Shown piece by piece: positions 1-6,465 of a stretch of DNA of 8,916 bases. Position 1 is the stretch's first letter, and each line of letters opens with the position of its first letter. Position numbers and translations under genes: made by a program. Source of the DNA: Kiritimatiellales bacterium (GTDB taxonomy: Bacteria > Verrucomicrobiota > Kiritimatiellia > Kiritimatiellales > Pontiellaceae); the NCBI GenBank assembly GCA_030630445.1, contig DAOVNC010000120.1:1-8916 (forward strand), given 5' to 3'. Under the pieces are notes generated by a model. It was not told where the DNA came from. It did no database searches and was given only the letters and a program-made list of their open reading frames with translations.

Positions 1-458
1 AAAAACCCATTGAGCAACCGATAGAGGAAGTGATCGCGGAGGCGGTTCCTGTTCCTGTTGAAAAACGGGTTGAGCAACCTCCAGATCCCCCGCCCGAACC
101 GGAACCCGAGCATATTGCCGAAACCCCGGAAAAAGCTTCGGAAGAACAGGATGCCAGCCTGATCGAAGAAAAAGGGGTGATTGCCGAAGCGCAACCCTTT
201 AAGGCCGTGAGCCCCCCCTATCCGCGTATTTCGCGGAAGCGCGGCGATGAGGGTACGGTTTCCCTCTCGATTGAAGTGCTCAAGAGCGGAAAGGCGGGTA
301 GGATTTCCGTGGTTCGGTCCAGTGGCCATAAACGGCTCGACGAGTCTGCATTGCGGGCGGCAAAAAAAACAGAATTCGTCCCAGCCACCCAATTCGGAAA
401 AAAGATTGACTCAATCATGACATTTTCATACACCTTCCTCCTTGCAGATGAATCGTAA
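1..458 (+). CDS. tonB: Energy transducer TonB, C-terminal part (5' end outside window)
   Basis: The reading frame is open to the left edge (first full codon at 3), so the GTG at 30 is internal and this is a partial gene. The visible N-terminal part is a Pro/Glu-rich linker (about residues 1-65), including a repeated K-P/R-I/V-EQP motif and a PPDPPPEPEPE run, typical of the periplasm-spanning part of TonB. The last ~85 residues form a TonB C-terminal domain: YPRISRKRGDEGTV, then a beta-rich stretch, then VVRSSGHKRLDESAL and a final FVPA segment. In this family the domain contacts the TonB box of outer-membrane receptors and transmits the ExbB/ExbD proton-motive force. It lies only 20 bp before a TonB-dependent receptor gene, which suggests a dedicated partner. 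The N-terminal membrane anchor is not visible. Confidence 0.88.
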   Translation, partial: KPIEQPIEEVIAEAVPVPVEKRVEQPPDPPPEPEPEHIAETPEKASEEQDASLIEEKGVIAEAQPFKAVSPPYPRISRKRGDEGTVSLSIEVLKSGKAGRISVVRSSGHKRLDESALRAAKKTEFVPATQFGKKIDSIMTFSYTFLLADES

Positions 459-468
459 GACTTGAAAC

Positions 469-475
469 AAGGTGG
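469..475 (+). promoter_or_regulatory. Ribosome binding site of the receptor gene
   Basis: AAGGTGG lies three bases before the ATG at 479. It supports that start, and the short gap after tonB suggests cotranscription. Confidence 0.55.
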
Positions 476-478
476 CAC

Positions 479-2743
479 ATGAAGGGGATCATTGTTTTTT
501 TATCTATTTTTTTCGTTCTGGGAATCGTTTCCGCAGAGGAACAATCGGCGGGAACGGAGACAAACCATCCAGCAGGAATATCTGCCTTGGCGACGAATCA
601 GATGCCCTCAACCACAATAACCATTGTAGGCTCCAAGCTCGCGGCGTATGAACTGGCGGCATCGGGCGAATATCTCGATTCCTCCGATATTCGCGAGCAC
701 AGCTATGACAACATCAACATTCTCGCGCGAAAAATGCCGGGCGTCTATGCCCAGGAAGAAACCGGCCTGGGACTGTTGGCCAACATTAGTCTTCGGGGAG
801 TCGATACCCACCGCAGCCAAAAAATCACGATGATGGAGGATGGTGTCCTCACCGCCCCGGCGGCCTATTCCGCGCCAAGCGCCTACTACACGCCAACCCT
901 CGGAAGAATGTCGGGGCTTGAGGTGATGAAAGGCTCCAGCCAAATCAAATACGGTCCGCACACCACCGGCGGCGCGCTTAATTATCTATCGACCCCCATC
1001 CCGAACCACCAAGCCTTTTATCTAAAAAGCAGCTACGGCACCGACAACGATGTTCGCCTGCACGGAAATGCGGGAAACACCTTCACCACAGATGCCGGCA
1101 CCTTCGGTTATGTCGCCGAACTCCACCACCATCAGACCGACGGCTTTAAAACCATCAACATGCCCATGGGGCCGGACGACGAACAGACGGGGTTCGATAA
1201 AACCGACACCATGGTCAAACTCATGTGGGAACCCAACACGGTCTCCTACCAGCAATTTGAGTTCAAGGTTGGCTACACCGATTTTGATGCCAACGAAACC
1301 TACCTCGGCCTCTCGGAAGCGGACTTCAAAAACGACCCGTTCCAGCGCTATGCCGCCTCGCAATTCGACCACTTTACGGGAGAACACTTCCGGAGCTACC
1401 TCAAGCACCTGATTGAATTCAACGAGCAGACCTTAACCACCACGGCCTACTACCAAAAGTTCCATCGCAATTGGTACAAACTGAACGATATCATTGTCGA
1501 TGGAACAACAGTCAACCTAGCCAAGGCCTTGGCGAACGGAGGGAATGATCTCAACAACCTCAAAGGGGCGTATGGCGGCACTTGGCGGATACGCGCCAAC
1601 AACCGCGACTACGAACTCTACGGCCTCCAAACCGCCTACGAAGCCGACTTTATGGCCGGCGACATCGAACACCACATCGAAGCCGGCGGGCGCCTCCATG
1701 TCGACACTGCCGAGCGATTCCAGTGGCAGGATGAATATCAGGCGGACCACCTCGGCAACGTGACCAACATCGCCTATGGAGCCAAAGGCGCCGCAGGGAA
1801 CCGCAAGCAACAGGCTGCGGCACTCGCGCTGTATCTGCAAGACGAACTCAGCGTCGAACGCTTCTCCATCACACCCGGCTTCCGCTACGAGCATATCGAA
1901 AACCAATATATCGACCACAACGCAGATAATGTTTGGCACGACGGCAGCATGGATGTCTTCGGCTTTGGCGTGAACAGCAAATATCAATTCACTCCGGCAT
2001 CCATGCTCTTCGGAGGGGTCTATCGCGGCTATTCCGTGCCATCGCCCTATGACAACCTAAAATCCGGCATGGAAGAAGAAACCAGCATCGGCTGCGAAAT
2101 CGGAACCCGCTATGGAAAGAACCACTTCAATGCACAGCTCATCGGATTCTACACCCGCATTGAAGATATGATCAGCGGCGGATATGTCGGCGGCGCCACC
2201 GACACCGACGGCGCAAATGCCGGCAAGATCAATTCCGCCGGACTGGAAGCTTCCGCCGGATTCGATCTCGGCCAGCACCAAAACTGGGGATTCAAGAACC
2301 CCTACTGGATCGCCTTCACCTACACCGATGCCGTGCTGGCGGAAGACACCAACATTACCGACAGCGGCAACACCTTCGTCGACGGCAAAAAAGGCAATCA
2401 GATCCCTTATATCCCCAAACTCCAGCTCAGTTGCGGAACCGGCATAGAGATCGGCCGAACCGGGATCGACCTAACCCTTATGTATGTCGGCGAAACCTAC
2501 ACCACCGCTAGCAACGCATCCGATCAATTCGATGCACTCGGAAACCCCGACGCACGCTACGGAAAAACCGATGACCACCTCATCTTCAACGGATCGGCCT
2601 ATTGCCGCATCACCAACAACACCAAGGTTTTCATCAACCTGCGCAACATTCTCAATGAAGAATATATTGCATCGCGCCACCCCTACGGCCCGCGCCCCGG
2701 CCAACCCTTCAGCGCCATGCTTGGTTTCGAAGCAAGCTTTTAA
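479..2743 (+). CDS. TonB-dependent outer-membrane receptor, FecA-like
   Basis: This is a 754-residue outer-membrane receptor that would import a metal chelate or cofactor using TonB energy. Residues 1-19 form a signal peptide ending VSA. A TonB-box-like TTITIVG lies at about 45-51. The plug domain covers about 55-175, with SLRGVDTHRSQKITMMEDGV, a SAPSAYYTPTLGRM segment, LEVMKGSSQIKYGPHTTGG and LNYLSTPIP. These resemble FecA (ferric citrate receptor, COG4772). The rest is a beta-barrel rich in aromatic residues, ending NLRNILNEEYIASRHPYGPRPG and then GFEASF with the usual terminal Phe. The length is normal for the family. No extra N-terminal signalling domain of the FecA/FecR type is seen, so it probably does not signal to a sigma factor. 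The substrate cannot be read from sequence: ferric chelates, nickel complexes and corrinoids are all possible given the neighbouring ABC genes. Confidence 0.93.
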   Translation: MKGIIVFLSIFFVLGIVSAEEQSAGTETNHPAGISALATNQMPSTTITIVGSKLAAYELAASGEYLDSSDIREHSYDNINILARKMPGVYAQEETGLGLLANISLRGVDTHRSQKITMMEDGVLTAPAAYSAPSAYYTPTLGRMSGLEVMKGSSQIKYGPHTTGGALNYLSTPIPNHQAFYLKSSYGTDNDVRLHGNAGNTFTTDAGTFGYVAELHHHQTDGFKTINMPMGPDDEQTGFDKTDTMVKLMWEPNTVSYQQFEFKVGYTDFDANETYLGLSEADFKNDPFQRYAASQFDHFTGEHFRSYLKHLIEFNEQTLTTTAYYQKFHRNWYKLNDIIVDGTTVNLAKALANGGNDLNNLKGAYGGTWRIRANNRDYELYGLQTAYEADFMAGDIEHHIEAGGRLHVDTAERFQWQDEYQADHLGNVTNIAYGAKGAAGNRKQQAAALALYLQDELSVERFSITPGFRYEHIENQYIDHNADNVWHDGSMDVFGFGVNSKYQFTPASMLFGGVYRGYSVPSPYDNLKSGMEEETSIGCEIGTRYGKNHFNAQLIGFYTRIEDMISGGYVGGATDTDGANAGKINSAGLEASAGFDLGQHQNWGFKNPYWIAFTYTDAVLAEDTNITDSGNTFVDGKKGNQIPYIPKLQLSCGTGIEIGRTGIDLTLMYVGETYTTASNASDQFDALGNPDARYGKTDDHLIFNGSAYCRITNNTKVFINLRNILNEEYIASRHPYGPRPGQPFSAMLGFEASF

Positions 2744-2788
2744 AGATCGCTTCCAGCACCCTCCTCATCTAGGCTCCACCGCCTACCG

Positions 2789-3706
2789 ATGAGAAACTGG
2801 CTAAACATAGCAATCGTGCTCCTGGCCGCCCTGCTTTGCGGCTGCGGGAAGCCCGCGCAACCAGCTACACCTAAAAAAGTACCCGAACGCATCATCTCCC
2901 TCGCGCCCAACATTGCCGAAACCCTCTACGCCCTCGGGCTCGGCGACAAACTCGTCGGCAACACCCCCCACTGCACGCACCCCGACGCCGCCCGCGTACT
3001 TCCAAAGATAGGAGGCTTCGGCCAGTTCAACTACGAGGCCATCGTCACGCTCCGTCCCGACCTCGTGATCCTGCACAAGGAATACGACACCGAAAAAGCG
3101 CGGCTCAAAAGCCTCGGCATCCCCACTCTCGAAACCGGCAGCTACTTTATCGCCGACATCCTCGAAACCATCCGAAGCATCGGCGACACCTGCGGCGCGC
3201 AAGACCAGGCCGACGAATTGATTGCCCAGCTCGAAAGCCGCATTACCCAACTTCAGGGCCGCCAAGATGGCGGCGGTACAGCCTCCGTATCGCCCGCTTC
3301 CAGCGGGCTCCGAGAAAGGAGCACCAACCGCCCCCGCGTACTCATCACCTTTGGGAGCGATGCAACAGGCCCCATCCACGCCTTCGGCCCCGGATGCCTC
3401 CACAACGAGATGCTCGAAATCGCCGGCGGGAAAAACGTCGTCGAAGGCAAGCTCCCCTTCGCCACCCTCTCGCGCGAATCCATCCTCCGGCTCAACCCCG
3501 ACATCATCATCGTCCTCGCCCCGGAACTCGAAAACGCCGCCGACGCCCCCAACCCATGGAGCAAGCTCACCTCCGTCAGCGCCGTGCAAAACAACCGCAT
3601 CCACATCCTCACCGCCGACTACACCTGCATCCCCGGCCCCCGCTTCATCCAAACGCTGGACGACTTCTCAAGGATTATTAGGCAGAATGATTTTGTGGCA
3701 GAATAA
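2789..3706 (+). CDS. ABC transporter substrate-binding lipoprotein, BtuF/FecB family
   Basis: This 305-residue periplasmic binding protein (PF01497 type) would deliver a siderophore, corrinoid or metal chelate to the permease and ATPase encoded downstream. A lipoprotein signal peptide ends LLCGC, with Cys19 the likely lipidated residue, although Cys at the -2 position is unusual. The first lobe holds RIISLAPNIAETLYALGLGD (34-53), the HPDAARVLPKIGGFGQFNYEAI region and LRPDLVI (88-94). The second lobe holds RPRVLITFGS (181-190), NEMLEIAGGKNV and LNPDIIIVLAPE. Residues about 156-180 look like an in-frame insertion encoded by a hairpin-rich repeat. The last residues (about QNDFVAE) and the stop codon are encoded by the left arm of a repeat-bounded cassette, so the native C-terminus may have been altered. 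The ATG follows the receptor gene by 45 bp without a clear Shine-Dalgarno sequence. Confidence 0.9.
   Translation: MRNWLNIAIVLLAALLCGCGKPAQPATPKKVPERIISLAPNIAETLYALGLGDKLVGNTPHCTHPDAARVLPKIGGFGQFNYEAIVTLRPDLVILHKEYDTEKARLKSLGIPTLETGSYFIADILETIRSIGDTCGAQDQADELIAQLESRITQLQGRQDGGGTASVSPASSGLRERSTNRPRVLITFGSDATGPIHAFGPGCLHNEMLEIAGGKNVVEGKLPFATLSRESILRLNPDIIIVLAPELENAADAPNPWSKLTSVSAVQNNRIHILTADYTCIPGPRFIQTLDDFSRIIRQNDFVAE
3254..3328. repeat. Hairpin-rich palindromic element inserted in frame in the binding-protein gene
   Basis: Three perfect hairpins stand in a row: GCCGCCA/TGGCGGC with a 3-nt loop (3258-3274), GCCCGCT/AGCGGGC with a 3-nt loop (3292-3308) and GCTCC/GGAGC with a 6-nt loop (3307-3322). 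The DNA encodes about 25 Gly/Ser/Arg-rich residues (156-180) between the two lobes' conserved parts, where relatives have a shorter linker. There is no stop codon and the likely length is a multiple of three. The exact ends are inferred; the hairpins are seen directly. Confidence 0.6.
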
Positions 3707-3711
3707 TTTAT
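3681..3711 (+). repeat. Left arm of the GxxExxY cassette
   Basis: Two tandem copies of a GGCAGAAT(A/G)ATTT unit separated by TGT. The arm supplies the last codons and TAA of the upstream binding-protein gene (stop 3704-3706) and the first bases of the GxxExxY start codon (3710). Confidence 0.75.
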
Positions 3712-4483
3712 GGGAATCCTGATTAAACATCCTATCTCAGCTCTATCGGAGAAGGTCTTCCATCGATTGGACTATCAGGTCATGTCCGTGGCATTCGACC
3801 TGTATAACTCTATCGGAAATCTTTGGGACGAGGATGATTATAAAGTAAAACTCCTCGACTGCTGCCTGGCAAATGGACTCAACGCCAAATCCGAAGTTCA
3901 GATCACGGTAGCGCACAAGGAGTTCAGCAAGCTTTACTTTATCGACTTGCTCATTGAAGGTAGCGTGTATGAATTAAAAACAATGGAGGCTGTCGCCTCC
4001 CCACATGAATCACAAACACTGAACTATCTATTCCTAACCGATACTCAACACGGGAAGATTATCAACTTCCGTCCCGACTCGTTGGAATGGCGGTTTGTAT
4101 CCACAAGCTTAACCCTCGATCATCGCAAATCATACAACCTCGAAACCGACCATTGGATATCCAACAACCCAATTACTGCACAACTGCCCGATCTGCTTTC
4201 AGAATTACTGAGTGACTGGGGAGCCTATTTGGATCTGCATCTATACAAGGAAGCCGTGCTATTTTTCATAGGACAATCATCCAGAGATGTAAACAAACGG
4301 TTCTGCCCACTCTCGCCGGAAACGCTTATCCATTTTACCGCACTCTCAAGAAAAAAATCCACCTACAAAAAGAACCTCCAAAAATACCTCGATGCATCGA
4401 CGCACCGGCACATTGATTGGATCAATTTCAATCAAAACCAAATAGAACTGCATACGCTCGGAAAAAAATCATTCTGCCACTAA
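3710..4483 (+). CDS. GxxExxY-family protein (PD-(D/E)xK-like), long form
   Basis: This 257-residue protein has an N-terminal GxxExxY domain (PF13366 type, PD-(D/E)xK nuclease-like fold; biological role unknown). Visible landmarks are SEKVF at 13-17, the signature region around G36 with E41-x2-Y44, the putative catalytic triad D79 (FIDLL), E88 and K90 (YELK), and HESQTLNYL (99-107) followed by GKIINF. Typical members stop at about 120-140 residues. Here a further ~130 residues follow, including LLSDWGAYLDLHLYKEA and HIDWINFNQNQIELHTLG, which I recall as resembling the C-terminal half of longer GxxExxY proteins. The ATG is 3 bp after the preceding stop and has no Shine-Dalgarno sequence, so translation may depend on reinitiation. 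The gene is visibly AT-richer than its neighbours and has no evident role in transport. It appears to be cargo of the surrounding cassette. Confidence 0.8.
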   Translation: MGILIKHPISALSEKVFHRLDYQVMSVAFDLYNSIGNLWDEDDYKVKLLDCCLANGLNAKSEVQITVAHKEFSKLYFIDLLIEGSVYELKTMEAVASPHESQTLNYLFLTDTQHGKIINFRPDSLEWRFVSTSLTLDHRKSYNLETDHWISNNPITAQLPDLLSELLSDWGAYLDLHLYKEAVLFFIGQSSRDVNKRFCPLSPETLIHFTALSRKKSTYKKNLQKYLDASTHRHIDWINFNQNQIELHTLGKKSFCH

Positions 4484-4494
4484 ATTATTCTGCC
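4464..4494 (-). repeat. Right arm of the GxxExxY cassette
   Basis: Inverted copy of the arm at 3681-3711, again two tandem units. It contains the TAA of the GxxExxY gene (4481-4483) and ends two bases before the ATG of the ATPase gene. Confidence 0.75.
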
Positions 4495-4496
4495 CT

Positions 4497-5285
4497 ATGA
4501 ATTCACCCATCATCCAGATTGAAAACCTCTCTATCGCCCTTTCTGGAAACATGATCCTTCAGGACGTTTCCTTCTCCATAAACAACGGCGAATATGTCTC
4601 CATCATCGGGCCAAATGGCGCGGGGAAAACAACATTGATCAAGTGCCTCGCCGGCATCTATCGGGACTGGACCGGCGACGTCGCCATCGACGGAAAACCG
4701 TTTGCGGAATATTCATCCAAGGCACTGGCCAAGCTCCAAAGCTACGTCCCGCAGGCCGAGGGCCGCACCAACCCCTTAACGGTTTCTGAATTCGTCGCCA
4801 TGGGCCGCTACCCGCACCTCTCCGCCTTCACCACGTTGCAAGCCACCGACTACGCCGCCATCGATTCCGCCATCGAACGCGCCGGGCTCGAAGCCTTCCG
4901 CCACCGCAAAATGAACACGCTCAGCGGCGGCGAGCGGCAGATGGCCTTCATCGCCGCCGCCCTCGCACAGGGTTCCAACATCCTGCTGCTCGACGAACCC
5001 TCCACCTTCCTCGACTACCGCCACCAAGCCCGCGTCTCGACCCTCCTTAAATCCGCCTGCCGCGAAAGCGGTATCACCATCGTCGCCGTCCATCACGACA
5101 TCAACACCGCCGCCGCATGCAGCGACCGCATCTATGCCCTGAAAGAAGGCGCCATCGCCTTCAGCGGAACGCCTGCCGAAGCGGCCAACAGCAACGTGCT
5201 CGAAAGCATCTACGATACCGAATTTCGCACAGTCCCCTCCCCCGGCCACCCCCTCCCCTTCGTTATCGCCGGAGGTGCGTTATGA
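4497..5285 (+). CDS. ABC transporter ATP-binding protein, BtuD/FecE family
   Basis: This 262-residue cytoplasmic ATPase would drive import through the downstream permease. Motifs in order are Walker A GPNGAGKTT (38-46), Q-loop Gln86 in YVPQ, signature LSGGERQ (142-148), Walker B ILLLDEP (162-168) followed by STFLD, and the switch histidine in VHHD (about 200). Length and motif spacing match the siderophore/B12 importer ATPase family. The stop codon overlaps the permease start as ATGA, so the two are translationally coupled. The ATG at 4497 lies directly after the right arm of the GxxExxY cassette and has no recognisable Shine-Dalgarno sequence. Its original ribosome binding site may have been displaced, leaving initiation dependent on coupling to the cassette gene 13 bp upstream. 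Confidence 0.93.
   Translation: MNSPIIQIENLSIALSGNMILQDVSFSINNGEYVSIIGPNGAGKTTLIKCLAGIYRDWTGDVAIDGKPFAEYSSKALAKLQSYVPQAEGRTNPLTVSEFVAMGRYPHLSAFTTLQATDYAAIDSAIERAGLEAFRHRKMNTLSGGERQMAFIAAALAQGSNILLLDEPSTFLDYRHQARVSTLLKSACRESGITIVAVHHDINTAAACSDRIYALKEGAIAFSGTPAEAANSNVLESIYDTEFRTVPSPGHPLPFVIAGGAL
5271..5277 (+). promoter_or_regulatory. Ribosome binding site of the permease gene
   Basis: GGAGGTG lies four bases before the ATG at 5282, inside the end of the ATPase gene. Together with the ATGA stop/start overlap it fixes the permease start at 5282 rather than any upstream in-frame codon. Confidence 0.75.
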
Positions 5286-6352
5286 AAGAAAGGCTGAAAA
5301 ATCGTGGAAGCGACGTCCTCGTCGCTTTTTCACACGCAGAGACCGCGCAACGGCCACGCGACGAGGACGTCGCGTCTACGAAAGCACTCACGCCCCTAGC
5401 GATCCTGCTTCTGCTCGCCATGGCAACCTTGGTCTTCAGCCCGCTCTTCGGCATGGAGTTTATTCCCTTTTCCGCCACGGGGCAGGAACATAAAATCCTG
5501 ATGGACATCCGTATCCCGCGCGTACTGTGCGCCTTCGTGGCCGGGGCGATGCTCTCGCTCAGCGGGATGTCGTTCCAGGCGCTCTTCAGGAATCCACTGG
5601 CCACGCCGTTCACACTCGGGGTCTCCAGCGGCGCGGCGCTCGGCGCGGCGGTATTCATCCGGACGGGGCTGGCCTTCGTTTTCCTCGGGATCTCCGGCAC
5701 CTCGCTGGCGGCGTTCGGCGGCGCACTGATTGCCGTGGTGCTGGTCTATGGGCTGACCCGGATCAAGGGAGGCTTCACCACCACCACGCTGCTGCTCGCC
5801 GGAATCGCCATCAGCTTTTTCTTCTCCAGCCTGATCCTGCTCATCCAATACACCAGCGGGCTGTCGCACTCGTTCCGCATCATCCAGTGGATGATGGGCT
5901 CGTTGACCGCGGCCGACTACGGAAAGCTCGTCAACCTGCTTCCCTTCCTTGGAGTCGGTGCCGCACTGCTGCTCTTTCTCCACCGCGAAATGAACCTGCT
6001 CATGGTCGGTGAAGACATTGCCATCAGCCGCGGCGTGAATGTCGGGCGGGTTAAAAAGCTCATCTTCCTCGCGGCATCGCTGATGGTCGGCGGCGTCGTG
6101 GCCGTCTGCGGGCCCATCGGATTTGTTGGGATGATGTCGCCGCACATCTGCCGCCTGCTCGTCGGTGCCGACCACCGCTTTCTCACTCCCGCCTCGTTCC
6201 TCTTTGGTGGCCTGTTCCTTGCGATTTGCGACACCCTCGCGCGGTCGCTCCTCGACACAACCGAAATCCCCGTCGGCGTCATCACCGCCCTGCTCGGCGG
6301 CCCCTTCTTCATCTGGCTCCTGCTCAGCCGCAAGAACGAACTCGAGTTGTGA
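5282..6352 (+). CDS. ABC transporter permease, BtuC/FecC (FecCD) family
   Basis: This 356-residue inner-membrane permease (PF01032 type) would form the channel of the importer with the adjacent ATPase and binding protein. The frame opens further upstream, but the GGAGGTG site and ATGA overlap choose 5282. Family landmarks are RIPRVLCAFVAGAMLSLSG (77-95), FRNPLATPFTLGVSSGAALG (102-121), the QWMMGSL region, GPIGFVGMMSPHICRLLVG (277-295) and EIPVGVITALLGGPFFIWLL (328-347). Hydrophobic segments fit a multi-spanning (about ten-helix) protein. Residues about 8-33 are an Arg/Asp-rich stretch absent from typical members and encoded by an inverted repeat. Removing it joins MKERLKN directly to the first membrane helix KALTPLAILLLLAM, a more usual N-terminus. 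The insert would sit on the cytoplasmic side, where it may be tolerated. Confidence 0.93.
   Translation: MKERLKNRGSDVLVAFSHAETAQRPRDEDVASTKALTPLAILLLLAMATLVFSPLFGMEFIPFSATGQEHKILMDIRIPRVLCAFVAGAMLSLSGMSFQALFRNPLATPFTLGVSSGAALGAAVFIRTGLAFVFLGISGTSLAAFGGALIAVVLVYGLTRIKGGFTTTTLLLAGIAISFFFSSLILLIQYTSGLSHSFRIIQWMMGSLTAADYGKLVNLLPFLGVGAALLLFLHREMNLLMVGEDIAISRGVNVGRVKKLIFLAASLMVGGVVAVCGPIGFVGMMSPHICRLLVGADHRFLTPASFLFGGLFLAICDTLARSLLDTTEIPVGVITALLGGPFFIWLLLSRKNELEL
5303..5380. repeat. 78-bp inverted-repeat element in frame in the permease gene
   Basis: GCGACGTCCTCGTCGC (5310-5325) and its perfect reverse complement GCGACGAGGACGTCGC (5358-5373) are separated by 32 nt. With flanking bases the arms extend to 5303-5325 and 5358-5380 with two mismatches. 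Each 16-mer is itself a small palindrome (GCGACG, 4-nt loop, CGTCGC). The element is 26 codons long with no stop and adds an extra segment to the permease N-terminus. It looks like a short interspersed palindromic repeat of a family different from the other repeats here. Confidence 0.7.
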
Positions 6353-6356
6353 TATA

Positions 6357-6435
6357 GGCAAAATAATCTAGTGGCAGAATAATTTTTCTCCCTGCAATCA
6401 CAGTAGAAATTATTCTGCCACAAAATTATTCTGCC
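6357..6435. repeat. Empty palindromic element of the GxxExxY-cassette family
   Basis: Two 31-bp arms (6357-6387 and 6405-6435) pair as an inverted repeat with 27 of 31 matches around a 17-nt loop. The arms share the tandem GGCAGAATAATTT organisation and the GTGGCAGAATAATTT core of the arms around the GxxExxY gene at 3710, but nothing is carried between them. It fills most of the gap between the permease and larE. As RNA it would form a long stem that could affect readthrough, but there is no following T-run to call it an intrinsic terminator. Confidence 0.75.
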
Positions 6436-6465
6436 CACCCATCCCAATGGGCTATCATCCCGCGC

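Larger units (their letters stand above)
3681..4494. mobile_element. Inverted-repeat-bounded cassette carrying a GxxExxY gene
   Basis: This 814-bp segment is bounded by ~31-bp terminal inverted repeats (3681-3711 and 4464-4494; 27 of 31 positions match when one is reverse-complemented). Each arm is a tandem pair of GGCAGAATAATTT-like units. It interrupts an otherwise tight binding-protein/ATPase/permease operon and contains a single AT-richer gene whose start and stop lie at or in the arms. An empty version of the same palindrome is at 6357-6435. No transposase is inside, so mobility would need help in trans. No convincing target duplication is visible. The cassette interpretation is inference from symmetry and context. 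Confidence 0.6.

Noticed and set aside
459..478. Riboswitch or Fur box controlling the receptor
   Set aside because: The tonB-receptor gap is only 20 bp and holds just a ribosome binding site. Any regulator site would lie upstream of the window.
2801..3652. 283-codon open frame on the minus strand inside the binding-protein gene
   Set aside because: It is antisense to a clear PF01497-type gene. Its Gly/Asp/Val-rich composition is what GC-rich codon bias gives on the complementary strand.
3681..4494. Conventional insertion sequence
   Set aside because: There is no transposase and no convincing target-site duplication. The only gene is a GxxExxY protein.
5117..5281. Upstream extension of the permease frame starting within the ATPase gene
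   Set aside because: The extension is Arg/Pro-rich out-of-frame translation of the ATPase. The GGAGGTG site and ATGA overlap support 5282.
5396..6361. 321-codon open frame on the minus strand inside the permease gene
   Set aside because: It is an antisense shadow of a confident FecCD permease, with a low-complexity Glu/Asp/Gln/Arg-rich product and no family resemblance.
6357..6435. Intrinsic terminator after the permease
   Set aside because: The stem is long but AT-rich and lacks a following T-run. It is better explained as a repeat element shared with the cassette arms.
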